Shown here one piece after another: positions 28,063-37,329 of a stretch of 64,000 nt of DNA. The notes under the pieces were generated by a model, which worked only from the letters and a program-made list of their open reading frames with translations, searched no databases and had not been told where the DNA came from. Numbering within the stretch: the first letter of the stretch is position 1; each line of letters begins with the position of its first letter. The position numbers and the translations under genes are program-made. The stretch comes from Asparagopsis taxiformis (Eukaryota > Rhodophyta > Florideophyceae > Bonnemaisoniales > Bonnemaisoniaceae): NCBI GenBank assembly GCA_030407315.1, contig JALQPE010002273.1, positions 26,944 to 90,943 on the forward strand, in the 5' to 3' direction.

Positions 28063-28401
28063 ATGAGCAATGCGACGGATGCAAACTACGGCGCAACACT
28101 CTCCGCGCAATACGCCGCTCTCGCTCAGCAGCAAAACGCTCTCAATCAACTCTCCTCCGAAATCCAATCGGTGCGCAATGTGGCCGCTCTCGTCTACAAT
28201 CAAGTCGACGAGCAAAACGACCAACTGGACGCTCTCGCCGACGATTTAGAAAAGGGCACCCAACAAGTGCGACGCACCAGCACCAATGCGGCCAATCTCA
28301 CCCAAACGCCCTACACTTTCAAAACCTTTTGTCTCTTCCTCTGGCCGCTTGTGCTCCTCATCATTCTACTCGTCCAAGCTATACTCCACTGGATCTTTTA
28401 A
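28063..28401 (+). CDS. Qc-type SNARE, tail-anchored
   Basis: A 112-residue protein. Residues about 30-85 form one SNARE coiled coil with heptad hydrophobics and a central Gln (region YNQVDEQNDQLDALADDL). The C-terminal 20 residues are a hydrophobic anchor (LFLWPLVLLIILLVQAIL) with almost nothing beyond it, as in tail-anchored SNAREs. Length and layout fit the short Qc or Bet1/Sft1-like class. These form four-helix bundles with Qa, Qb and R SNAREs during vesicle fusion in the secretory or endosomal path. Which compartment cannot be decided. The ATG at 28063 starts the protein; the upstream extension uses a non-ATG codon. Confidence 0.85.
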   Translation: MSNATDANYGATLSAQYAALAQQQNALNQLSSEIQSVRNVAALVYNQVDEQNDQLDALADDLEKGTQQVRRTSTNAANLTQTPYTFKTFCLFLWPLVLLIILLVQAILHWIF

Positions 28402-28496
28402 AACTCGACACGTGTACAGCCGCACAACTTGATTCATGATTGCACAATCTCCCGTACGCCGCCATCCCTCCCACCGCTCGCACGTTGTCTTTCCCC

Positions 28497-28985
28497 ATGA
28501 CAGATCTCGAAAGTGACGAAATTCTCGAAGGCCCCAAGGTACGTCCCTGCAACGCTTGATAGCCAAACACTCTCCCGATCGTCTTCTGCTAACCGCAAGT
28601 GTAGGTCTCCTCGGCGCTCGAATTTGGCGGCACGCCAGATGAGCCCAGGAAACGTGACAATTTCTGGTTTCGTGCATTCGCTTCCGATTCAGAGCCGCAT
28701 CAAGGTTTCATTCTCAAAGTCGCCCGTCGTCCCCGCACGAGACGCGGCCAGGATCCCCATCCGACCCTTCGTCTCATGCGTGAAAATCCCGCCGGCATGC
28801 TGTACGTTGCTTCTTCCATTTATCCACCCACCCCCACCCCCCCCCCCGCTTCGCGCGCGCTAACGTTTCGTAGATATGCCAAGGTGAAATCAGGTGAGAT
28901 TAAAGTGGAATCTTATGTGGATTATACCAACAGAATGATTCTTCAGGCCAGAGAAGAGGTGGCTAAGAACGCATCCAACAAATAA
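28497..28985 (+). CDS. Hypothetical 116-residue protein, three exons
   Basis: Exons: 28497-28538, 28605-28801, 28874-28985, with phases consistent across two GT-AG introns (66 and 72 nt). The second intron contains an interrupted poly-C tract. The predicted product starts MTDLESDEILEGPK, has a basic middle (RRPRTRRGQ) and a charged C-terminus (ESYVDYTNRMILQAREE). I do not recognise the family; it has no membrane segment or obvious motif. The gene was assembled from splice signals and continuous frame, so the exon set is a model. Its stop is 7 bp from the convergent RAD21 stop. Confidence 0.62.
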
Positions 28986-28992
28986 TCCCTGG

Positions 28993-31477
28993 CTAGAAGT
29001 ATCTCCCTGTTTGTAAACTGATCTTGCCATACGCTTCTTCCTGCTTCGCTTGCACGAAATCCCGGCTGATCAAACACAATACGTTGAAAAACGCGCGTGC
29101 ACACGCTCCACGTGAACATCCACTCGTCAATTCTTCAAACTATACACATCATTAGTACCTGCCCATAGCGACCCATCTGTCCTCGAAAAATACCCAACTT
29201 ACCGTGGTCAAATCATGACCGCCGCCCTCGACATTATCGCTCCCGATCTCACGACCCGCATCGTTCTCTCTTAAAATTCCCAGCATTTTGAACGCATGAA
29301 TCCCAATCGATCGCATGGCTTTCCTACCATCTCTTCCCGATTCCTCCATCCACGTGCCCCTTTCCGTCTCCTCCAATAACTCTAGCTCCGATTCGACAGC
29401 CGCGACCACTCCTTCCGCAAGCTCCGCCTTCTTCGCCTCTGATCCCCAACTCGATGTCGTCTTCTCTGATATCATCGCACCCTCATCTCCGACACCCGCT
29501 ATTCATGCAATCGATCACCTTCCGTCAGATTTCATCATCAAACAACCTCGCTTCGTCGTCAAGTACAATTGCTTACCGTCCAGCTTCTCCTGAGAAGATT
29601 GTAATGCAATTTCAAACGCCTGTCGATCTTGCAGAGTAATCTGCAATAAATCGTGTGTCAGTAATCGTTCCAATGCATATCTCAACGTGCATACTCTTCC
29701 GTTCAACATACCTGTTCTAAAACATGATCACGAGATGCACAACTATCCGCTCTGGTGACAAATATACTTCCTGAACCACTTGCAGATGCACTAGCGCCTA
29801 CCACACTACCGGAATGAACTGATATTTGCCCCACAGATCTTTCCTGCCCGCTCGTCTCGCCCTCTCGCTGTATTTCTGCACTATTCGTGCTTTTGCTCGG
29901 TACAATCACATCAGGGATCATCAATGCTTCCGTGTCTTCAAATGCAACAGGCAGAGGAATGGGTGTAATCTCTTCCTGACGTCGATCCACAGCCAACTCT
30001 CGTCTTTCTAGGTCTTCATTTCCTCCTCCGCCATTCCCACCTGTGGTGCACGTTTTATCCGCTGATGCTGGTTGTACACTCGGAAAAGGATTTGGTGCAA
30101 CCTCCTTCCAAAACTTGTGCATTGGTGATGAGAACGACGCCAGAAAACCCGGCATAATTTCCGAGATGTTCACTTGACTTTTTTTGCCTTTCTTCCTCCC
30201 ACTACTTTTTCGCTCATCGTCAGATTCCATCACAATATCTGTTGTATCGTTAATAATATCCCGAAGTTGTGTTGGCGACAGCTCCGTAACCTGGTCGATG
30301 TGAATTTTCGCACCCCTCTTCTCTCTTGGCGCAACAACTACACGTCTATTGTCCGTCCGTGTCCTCGATTTCTTCGGCGCAGAAGGATCTCGAACGGAAG
30401 TGGGAGCACGATTGATAGTCGCATCGATGACTGGTATCGGTTCCATCTCCAGAGCATGCATCGGCTCAATGGGTAGTGGCATTGGGGTGTCTGCAATTGT
30501 ACCCAACGATGGAATTTCCGAGCTGCTCTTACTTGGGCCTTGTGACATGGATGCGAATGCTTGTTTGAATTCATCATCCTCCCCAGACCTGACGTTCCAA
30601 AATTCCTGGTTCTGCTCGGCTTTCGCTATTTGGTCTGAATGAACACTGATTTGAAGGTCATCATTAAACAGATCATACTGCATCGTTTGCAGTCCAACAT
30701 CTGCTTGCGGCATCGTAATATCCTGATCACGAGCCTTATACAGCATACGTCTCTGCAAAATGGACCCCATCCCACTAGCGGGACTATCGATTGCGGAGAG
30801 CATACGTGTCGCTCCAATCTGCGGGACGGTCACGGAGGGGAAGATAGTTTCAATGGCGGTCAAGACGTCTACTTGGGCAGATTCAGGCACAGAGATGTCG
30901 GGAAGGAAAAGAGATGGTTCTGTTTGATTGGAATGCGTTCTGTGAGACCTGATACGGGATGAAGCTTGAGGAGTTGTTGCCGATTTAAACTTTTTGCGCA
31001 TGGGCAAGGTAATCATATCAAACCTGGCGGTGTCCGCACCATGGGTGAGGGAAATTGAAGGATTTGCAGATGCAAGACTGGTCGTTTTGTCAAATGAACG
31101 CTTGCGTGAATTGTGGCCTTTTTGTTGAGTGTTGAAGCGCTGGATGGCGTTCATGACGGAGTTAACATCGGCGAGGAATATGGTGGATTTGCGAGAGAAG
31201 ACACGCACGACGCCGAGCATAAGGGCTGAGGAGAGGCGAAGGGCAAAAGGCGCTGCTGGTTTGGATATGCTGTGACAGAGCACATCTATTTTGGCTGTGT
31301 TGGCGAATGTTCTTGGGATTTTTGCTTCGCCAAGAGTTGCTGCTATCCATACTTTGCTGAGCAGCCCCTATGTAGACAGGCGGGAATAAACAGGGTTAGA
31401 TGGGGACAGTAGGATTGAAAGTGGTTGTTTGTGGGACACGATACCTTTTTGGTTAGAATGAGATGGGAATAGAACAT
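28993..31477 (-). CDS. RAD21: Cohesin alpha-kleisin RAD21/SCC1 (possibly REC8-type), five exons
   Basis: Exons: 31477-31445, 31367-29712, 29640-29577, 29498-29203, 29139-28993. Introns of 76-78, 71, 78 and 63 nt are GT-AG with matching phases, giving 731 residues. The N-terminus is the kleisin SMC3-binding domain (MFYSHLILTKKG, LSKVWIAA, LMLGVVRVFSRK). The C-terminal winged helix (ARAFFNVLCL...VQAKQEEAYGKISL) binds the SMC1 head. The long middle is disordered and acidic with several Asp/Ser stretches, where separase and SA-binding sites lie. It closes the cohesin ring holding sister chromatids together. Mitotic RAD21 versus meiotic REC8 cannot be settled from sequence alone. It is an ORF-poor candidate if introns are ignored. 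Confidence 0.9.
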
Positions 31478-31617
31478 GGTGCAGACGATTGTGGAGATGC
31501 CGGTGGAGCGAGAGTGGTTTGCGTTGAAAGGAAGAAGACATATTGAAGTTATATGGGAAACGAAAGGAAAATGATGAAGACGAAACGAAAGGAATTGAAG
31601 AATTTGCGATTCAACAT

Positions 31618-32265
31618 TTACATAAGAACATCTCGGGCGCGAACCAAAGCAGTTAAAGTGATATAAAGTATAAAACACACTAACAAGACACGAAAAGGCT
31701 TTTGAAAAACAGACTTTTGCTTGTGCTGCTCAACGGAATTGGTCTCGATATCGCTGTGCTGCTGCTCGGTTCTCGCAAATAACTGGGGGTGACGCAAAGC
31801 AATCAAAAGCGCACGCACGGAATCGGCCAAACGATCCAAAGCCCTGGTCAAACTGGTGCGTGAATCCACAAGCTTCAACGGCGGACCATACACATGTCTC
31901 CAATTGACGGAACAATCATTATTGGTCGGATGCTTAGCACTAATCATATACTGCCCATCGGCGAGATAACAAAACTCTCTATACCCGTTGGGCACAACGG
32001 TAATGACGGACCAAACGGCAGCTACATATCAACGACAACGTGCATGTGAGTAGCAGCGAAACGATGCAAGCAGTCGAAGTGAGATATGATACGTACATTG
32101 CTCCTGGGTCATGGGTATGGGCGACCATTGCGCCCAATCGCCGCATAGATACACGTGCCGATAGGGAACGGCGCTAGTGAAGACGAATTCAGTGCGAACG
32201 TGCAGACGACCGGCCTTGCGTTTGGGGATGTGAGGGGCGTGACGCGAATGCGGATGCGGGTTCAT
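31618..32265 (-). CDS. Tail-anchored CBM48/AMPK-beta-like starch-binding protein, two exons
   Basis: Exons: 32265-32097 and 32021-31618; the 75-nt intron is GT-AG, giving 190 residues. The first part is the glycogen/starch-binding E-set domain of AMPK beta and related proteins (EFVFTSAVPYRHVYLCGDW...W, then NGYREFCYLADG and WRHVYGP). It is followed by a linker with Leu heptads, then a C-terminal hydrophobic segment of about 20 residues (FRVLLVCFILYITLTAL) ending near the C-terminus: a tail anchor. The AMPK-beta C-terminal domain that binds alpha/gamma subunits is absent. I infer a membrane tether for alpha-glucan granules, which in red algae are cytosolic. The upstream frame begins at GTG, so ATG 32265 is used. 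Confidence 0.8.
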
Positions 32266-32602
32266 GACGCGCAGAAGTGGCGATGACACGCCGGGAATGG
32301 CGACATGATTAGACGGACAATGTTTTATGAAGACGATGCGAATCGGGAGAGGCGAAGACTTAATATTTGGGCGCTCAGGATGCAACGTGTGCACGTTTGC
32401 ATTTGCGTCTATTACGACGCGTCATGACGCGCAAACTCACGTGAGACGTGTAGTGAGAGCTCAAAGCAAGGTGGCATAATTGGTTCAAAATCTCACACAT
32501 GTAAGCTCGAAAACGGCAAAGCCCCGTTTAGATTTAAATCGTTCGCCAACCCTTCACATGCGCCATACTTTGTGTCCGTGTCCGACACCTCTTCGAATTG
32601 CC
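32266..32602. other. Intergenic, divergent promoter between CBM48 and PH-ORP genes
   Basis: Short spacer serving both divergent genes. ORP could start at an ATG at 32558 (15 residues earlier). No other feature seen. Confidence 0.45.
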
Positions 32603-35008
32603 ATGCAGCGACTCAAGAAAATCGTCCATCGTCGTCGTGCTTCCAGCGATGACGATCATGTCACCCTCTCGCTTCCCAAGACCCAACTACACGCCCTTGC
32701 CGATACCGTGGGCGTAGCGCCCTCAAAATCCGCCGTGTTGCTCAAATATACCAACGTGCTTAAGCGGTGGAAGTACCGCAAATTCACTTTGGAAAACGGC
32801 CTTCTCGTGTATAGTACTCTTCCCGAGGGCCATCCCGATGCTTCGATCGACGATGACCGCGCCGAGCGTAAGAAGAAAAAGAAACGTATCCATCGCTTGC
32901 GCAGGGCCGCTAGCAAGGACGATAAGGAAAGCGATGTGCGCGGCACCATTAATTTGCAATTTGCTGTCATCTGTCCGGACGATTCCGATGATACTAGATT
33001 TGCTATCGATGTTGGCAATGAAGTTTATCACATTAGAGCGCATACCCAGCAACAGCGTGATGAATGGGTAGATGTGTTGAAATCTTCAAATCTATATTTC
33101 AAAGCGCTTATACAAAAGGCAGTCCTACGCGCCAAGCATGCACCCCACCCTGATGCCCAGCCATCGTTGGCTGAGAAAGTCAGTTCATCAACCACCGACA
33201 AAAGTTATGACAGTGAGGAGTCCGTTTTAGAGGATGATGGACTCAAGGAGGCGCAGGCGAGTCGTAACGCCATTATTGCTGAATTGAGACGCGTGTTATC
33301 TCATTGTCGATCGAAATGGGTTGTGGATGGACAATTGCCAACAACGGAACACACGTTTGTCAAGACCCTTGCCCAAGTGTTTACCGATAACACTATCGAT
33401 GATGACAACCAATCGATTACAGAAGTTGCAAAGGGTTTGTTGGATCTATTTACGTGGTGTCTCAATACCATAGAGACCAATGATGATCTCTTCAACAAAA
33501 AGCTCAAAGCGAGTGTGGCCCATGCGCTCGACTCTCATTTTGGTAACTTCGCTGACACGCACGCTCTGCAATCCTCCGCTCGTAATTCGCAGGGCGATCA
33601 TCCTCAAGACGACGACGACGACGATGATGATGATGATGATACTTTATTTTTGGACGCATTGTCGCGTGCTGCCAGCCGTCGTTCCGCTACTGAAATTACC
33701 GTGCAGGACCTCAACGAAATTAACGGCTTACCTGTCATGGACACCACTGATTTCGAAACAGTTAGACGCGTCAGTACCGTGCGTTTATCCCGCGGCTATT
33801 CCGCCATCCGAACTGCCCTTCCGCCACTGCAGGAAGGCAAGGAGAAACCCAATGTGTTTGGATTTCTCAAAGATTCCATCGGCAAGGATATATCGAAAAT
33901 CAGCATGCCAATATCTCTAAACGAACCGATTTCGTTCCTGCAGCGGTTAGCAGAGGACATCGAGTATTCCGAACTTTTAGATCAAGCTGCAGCCGAGGAG
34001 GATCCAGAAAGAAGGCTCATGTACGTTGCAGCGATGATCGTCTCACATTATAGTTCAACGCAGGGACGATTAGGAAAACCTTTCAATCCATTGCTGGGCG
34101 AGACAGCATCCCTCGTTATGCCTGAGAAAGGAAACGGACTGCGATTTATTGCGGAGCAGGTTTCGCATCATCCGCCAGTTTCAGCGTGCTATGCAGAAGG
34201 TTCTGGCGCCTCGTGGAAGTATTACAATTCAGTGGAGGTGAAGAACAAGTTTTGGGGAAAGAGTCTCGAGGTATTCCCATGCGGATTACATCACATCGAG
34301 ATTCCAAAGTACGGTGATCATTACGTTTTTGAGCAGGTCACATCTTGTGTCCATAACATTGTGGTCGGTCACATGTGGTTGGATAACTATGGCGAAATGG
34401 AAATTGTGAACAGGACCAATGGCGGACGCTGTGTTGTGAGCTTTGTCAAAACGGGTTGGCTCAGCGATTCCAAATCGTTCGCTACTGTTAAAGGTAAGGT
34501 ATTCGACGCGAGTGGAAAGCTGAAAATCAAAATGAGCGGCAACTGGACTACAGCATTGTACGAAGACGTTGGGAAGGGAAAGCGAAAACTTATCTGGGCG
34601 GTGGAGAAACGACCGGACCAAAGTGCATCTCAATCGTACAACATGACCAAGTGGGCAATCTCGCTCAATAGCCCTGTTAAGGATGAGGAGCGTGACGTGG
34701 TTGCACCAACGGATAGTCGATTACGACCTGATCAACGGGCACTTGAGAACGGACAGTATGAACTTGCGACGAAATACAAAGTAGCTTTGGAAGAAGGCCA
34801 GCGAGAACGCCGTCGTGTCATGGATGAAGCGGGGGAAAAATGGGAACCAGTGTGGTTCAAGAAGGAAGTAGATCCAGTTTCGGGGCGTGAAGACTATCGA
34901 TACAAGGGGGGCTTTTTCGAAAAGCAAGCGGATGCGGACTGGTCTCAATCGCCAGATATTTTCTCCTGTGCCTTCTCAGATCCGGAATCATCAAAACGAG
35001 AGTTGTAA
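32603..35008 (+). CDS. Oxysterol-binding protein with PH domain (OSBP/ORP type)
   Basis: An 801-residue single-exon protein. Residues about 42-165 form a PH domain (LLKYTNVLKRWKYRKFTL ... QRDEWVDVLKSS) interrupted by a Lys/Arg-rich loop. A long acidic linker follows, including an 11-residue Asp run, then the OSBP lipid-transfer domain (KPNVFGFLKDSIGKD, MPISLNEPISFLQRLAED, EQVSHHPP near residue 518, and the closing RPDQRALE and YKGGFF). The PH domain targets phosphoinositides, and the ORD exchanges sterol or lipid for PI4P at contact sites. The start at 32603 is chosen; an upstream ATG at 32558 would add 15 residues. Tail-to-tail with LAS1 at 51 bp. It is a paralogue of the short ORP at 26.6 kb. 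Confidence 0.93.
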   Translation: MQRLKKIVHRRRASSDDDHVTLSLPKTQLHALADTVGVAPSKSAVLLKYTNVLKRWKYRKFTLENGLLVYSTLPEGHPDASIDDDRAERKKKKKRIHRLRRAASKDDKESDVRGTINLQFAVICPDDSDDTRFAIDVGNEVYHIRAHTQQQRDEWVDVLKSSNLYFKALIQKAVLRAKHAPHPDAQPSLAEKVSSSTTDKSYDSEESVLEDDGLKEAQASRNAIIAELRRVLSHCRSKWVVDGQLPTTEHTFVKTLAQVFTDNTIDDDNQSITEVAKGLLDLFTWCLNTIETNDDLFNKKLKASVAHALDSHFGNFADTHALQSSARNSQGDHPQDDDDDDDDDDDTLFLDALSRAASRRSATEITVQDLNEINGLPVMDTTDFETVRRVSTVRLSRGYSAIRTALPPLQEGKEKPNVFGFLKDSIGKDISKISMPISLNEPISFLQRLAEDIEYSELLDQAAAEEDPERRLMYVAAMIVSHYSSTQGRLGKPFNPLLGETASLVMPEKGNGLRFIAEQVSHHPPVSACYAEGSGASWKYYNSVEVKNKFWGKSLEVFPCGLHHIEIPKYGDHYVFEQVTSCVHNIVVGHMWLDNYGEMEIVNRTNGGRCVVSFVKTGWLSDSKSFATVKGKVFDASGKLKIKMSGNWTTALYEDVGKGKRKLIWAVEKRPDQSASQSYNMTKWAISLNSPVKDEERDVVAPTDSRLRPDQRALENGQYELATKYKVALEEGQRERRRVMDEAGEKWEPVWFKKEVDPVSGREDYRYKGGFFEKQADADWSQSPDIFSCAFSDPESSKREL

Positions 35009-35059
35009 TACAACACGACTGACCTATACATATCGTTAAGTGCGTAGACCTACAGATGA

Positions 35060-36082
35060 CTAAATTTGACTCGCCAGTAGTTCAAACTCATTTCGTTTGC
35101 TCTCAACAAACGCTTGTTCTTTTGAATCGAGCGCTTTAGGCTTTTCTTGCCATTGCCCACCCGCAACTTGATCGCGTGTCTGTGGCGTAACTATGCCATC
35201 CACTTCTTCTGTGTCGGCCTGCATCTCACTGATTTTGTTACTCTTGTCTAATGCAACAATGCCGGATGCCATGACGCCGCTTTGTCTGTCACTAGCGTTG
35301 ATACATTCAACTCTGACTCTCCGTGGACTTGTGGCATCTGTTGATGGTACCCATTGTTGCCCCGGTGCCAATCCGAGCGGCAAGAGCTTCCACTTATCGT
35401 TGTTTTCACACAACTGCCATCTTTTTCGTCGTTTCAGAGGGGTATTTTCAATCTTACTATCACCATCCTGCGACGTATCATTTCTCTCTCGTTTCCCATT
35501 TATACCCTTCTTGGACTGCGTCAACACACGCCCTGCTTCCGACTCTGGCACGGGTTTGCTCTGTTCATCTGTCTCAGGAATGCCTTTACCAGCATTGGTT
35601 CTGCTCGCAAGTTGCGGACGGACACTTTCCTCCTGCGGACCCCAATAATGGGTTGCAATCCACGAAAGCGCTTGCTTTGCACCCGAGGTCAGCGCAGATA
35701 AACGCGGCAAAACATTATGACTCGCTTGATGTCGAATGTCGACGAGAATCAACGGCAATGCAAGTTGAACGGCAAGTGTATGAACGCTCCTAGCAGAAGA
35801 GGCATCACCACGCGGCTGCAACCTATCCGTGGTACCGTTTACGAATCTGGTAATCGCCATCGACAGACTGAGACGCTGAACATACGGATCGGGATGTGGA
35901 TTTTGCAGCAAAGTGAGCAGTGATGAAGTGATAAGAATAGTGAGCGGAATCGAGTTGCTCCGTCGCGTTCGATACATCGCAATCTGTTCATTGGCCTTGC
36001 CATAATTGGCGTCCATCAACAATTGCTTGAGCTGCATCCATTGCGACCAGTCCGCCCAGGGAAGAACTCGATACGATTCCAT
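35060..36082 (-). CDS. LAS1: LAS1-type endoribonuclease for ITS2 processing
   Basis: A 340-residue protein. The N-terminal HEPN domain matches LAS1: LPWADWSQWMQLKQLL, MYRTRRSNSIP, MAITRFVNGTTD, SVHTLAVQLALP and the catalytic RHxxxHN motif in DIRHQASHN. LAS1, working with the Grc3/NOL9 kinase, cuts pre-rRNA inside ITS2 during 60S subunit maturation. The C-terminal half is charged, low complexity and basic (PLKRRKRW), as in relatives. The ATG at 36082 starts the recognisable domain; the open frame upstream has no similarity and lies in the 126-bp divergent promoter shared with the glutathione peroxidase gene. Confidence 0.88.
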   Translation of the reverse strand: MESYRVLPWADWSQWMQLKQLLMDANYGKANEQIAMYRTRRSNSIPLTILITSSLLTLLQNPHPDPYVQRLSLSMAITRFVNGTTDRLQPRGDASSARSVHTLAVQLALPLILVDIRHQASHNVLPRLSALTSGAKQALSWIATHYWGPQEESVRPQLASRTNAGKGIPETDEQSKPVPESEAGRVLTQSKKGINGKRERNDTSQDGDSKIENTPLKRRKRWQLCENNDKWKLLPLGLAPGQQWVPSTDATSPRRVRVECINASDRQSGVMASGIVALDKSNKISEMQADTEEVDGIVTPQTRDQVAGGQWQEKPKALDSKEQAFVESKRNEFELLASQI

Positions 36083-36208
36083 GAGGGACAATTTGTCGGG
36101 CACAAGTTGTGGCGGTGCAGAAATTTGAGCTTGAAAAAATTCACAGCAGATGTGTGTTGCGCGACCGGACCGTATGCCCCGTGCCGAGACGAGGTCCAAC
36201 TAAACAAC

Positions 36209-36964
36209 ATGAAACAATTGCACGCGCGCGCCGCCTTTGCACCTTCACCCAGTGCGCTGTACGGCCACCGCTCCATTCTCAGACCCAAGTGTTCCACGCT
36301 GCCGTTTTCACGACTGCTCTGTTCAGCCGCGAATCCCGATTCAGCGCCATCACGTGAACGAAGAGCTGCGCTGGCTGCGGCAGCTTTGGCGCTCCTCAAT
36401 TGCTTACCAGCTGGCAGCACATTCGCGCAGCAAGCTGCATCTGCATACGACGTTGTCGCGCAGAAAAACGGTGCGCCGTTCTCTCTCAACGCTTTCGCCG
36501 GCAAGGTGACGCTGTTTGTCAACGTCGCTTCGTATTGCGCGCTGACACCGCAATACGAAGCGCTTGTGTCCATCCACGACGAATTGAAGCCTGCTGGATT
36601 TGAAATTGTCGCCTCGCCGTGTGATCAATTCGGCCATCAGGAACCTGGTTCCAACGAAGAGGTGTGTTCATTTGCGAAGAAGCAGTTTGGAGCAAAGTTT
36701 CTTCTACTGGACAAGTTGAACGTGAACGACGCTCCGGGCGGTGTGGCACCGTTGTACAAGTTCTTGAAGGATACAAGTCCGGAAGGGAGGGGCGAACGCG
36801 TTGGTTGGAATTTTGAAAAGTTTCTAGTGGGGGTCGACGGACGTGTCTTGCGACGCTACAAGCCGAGCATACTTCCAGAGCAGATTAAACCGGACGTGCA
36901 GTGGGCATTGAAGCATCCTGGTGAGCCGTTGCCACCAAAACCTAAAGTACAGCTTGGAGTATAA
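36209..36964 (+). CDS. Plastid (probably thylakoid-lumen) glutathione/thioredoxin peroxidase
   Basis: A 251-residue protein with a bipartite presequence: an acid-poor leader, then RR-ALAAAALALLNCLPAG ending AQQA, like Tat-dependent lumenal proteins. The peroxidase domain has the catalytic Cys110 in NVASYC, the Gln in FGHQEPG, the Trp-Asn pair in GWNF, plus SPCDQFG (Cys138) in place of the usual PCNQFG. A further Cys153 sits a few residues before the position where thioredoxin-type enzymes carry their resolving Cys. It reduces hydrogen or lipid peroxides. Its stop codon TAA overlaps the ATG of the next gene by one base. Confidence 0.9.
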   Translation: MKQLHARAAFAPSPSALYGHRSILRPKCSTLPFSRLLCSAANPDSAPSRERRAALAAAALALLNCLPAGSTFAQQAASAYDVVAQKNGAPFSLNAFAGKVTLFVNVASYCALTPQYEALVSIHDELKPAGFEIVASPCDQFGHQEPGSNEEVCSFAKKQFGAKFLLLDKLNVNDAPGGVAPLYKFLKDTSPEGRGERVGWNFEKFLVGVDGRVLRRYKPSILPEQIKPDVQWALKHPGEPLPPKPKVQLGV

Positions 36965-37329
36965 TGGGCGCGCATGGTGGCGATCTATCTGCCAATCGTT
37001 CGCTTCTGAAAACGAAGCGTCGACGCGGTGTTTTTGAAGTCATGACCGCCAAGAGCAAGTCTTGGAAGAGTTCACGATCGTTGATTACCGCCGAGCACTA
37101 CGACATGATGCCTGCTAGCGCAGCCACGTACGTTAATATTGATGCCGCACCAAGCATGGTACCAACGAAGAAGTATTGTGATGTGACTGGTCTGCCTGCC
37201 AAGTACACTGATCCTGTGACCAAGATGAGGTTTGTTTCTAAAGAGGCGTTTCGGCTTGCTCGGAACTTACCCGATCACAAGGTTCAAGAATTCCTCGGGC
37301 TCCGCCATGCGCAGACTAGAATTAAATAA
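36964..37329 (+). CDS. IES6/INO80C-like subunit of the INO80 chromatin remodeller (YL1-C domain)
   Basis: A 121-residue protein. The C-terminal half is the YL1-C domain (KYCDVTGLPAKYTDPVTKMRF, LPDHKVQEFLGLRHA) and the central basic block (SKSWKSSRSLITAEH) resembles IES6 (yeast) and INO80C. This subunit pairs with Arp5 in the INO80 complex, which slides nucleosomes and exchanges H2A.Z. The first ATG overlaps the upstream peroxidase stop (TAATG). An internal ATG at 37042 would still keep the whole conserved part, so initiation could be there. Transcription must start inside the peroxidase gene or be dicistronic. Confidence 0.85.
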   Translation: MGAHGGDLSANRSLLKTKRRRGVFEVMTAKSKSWKSSRSLITAEHYDMMPASAATYVNIDAAPSMVPTKKYCDVTGLPAKYTDPVTKMRFVSKEAFRLARNLPDHKVQEFLGLRHAQTRIK

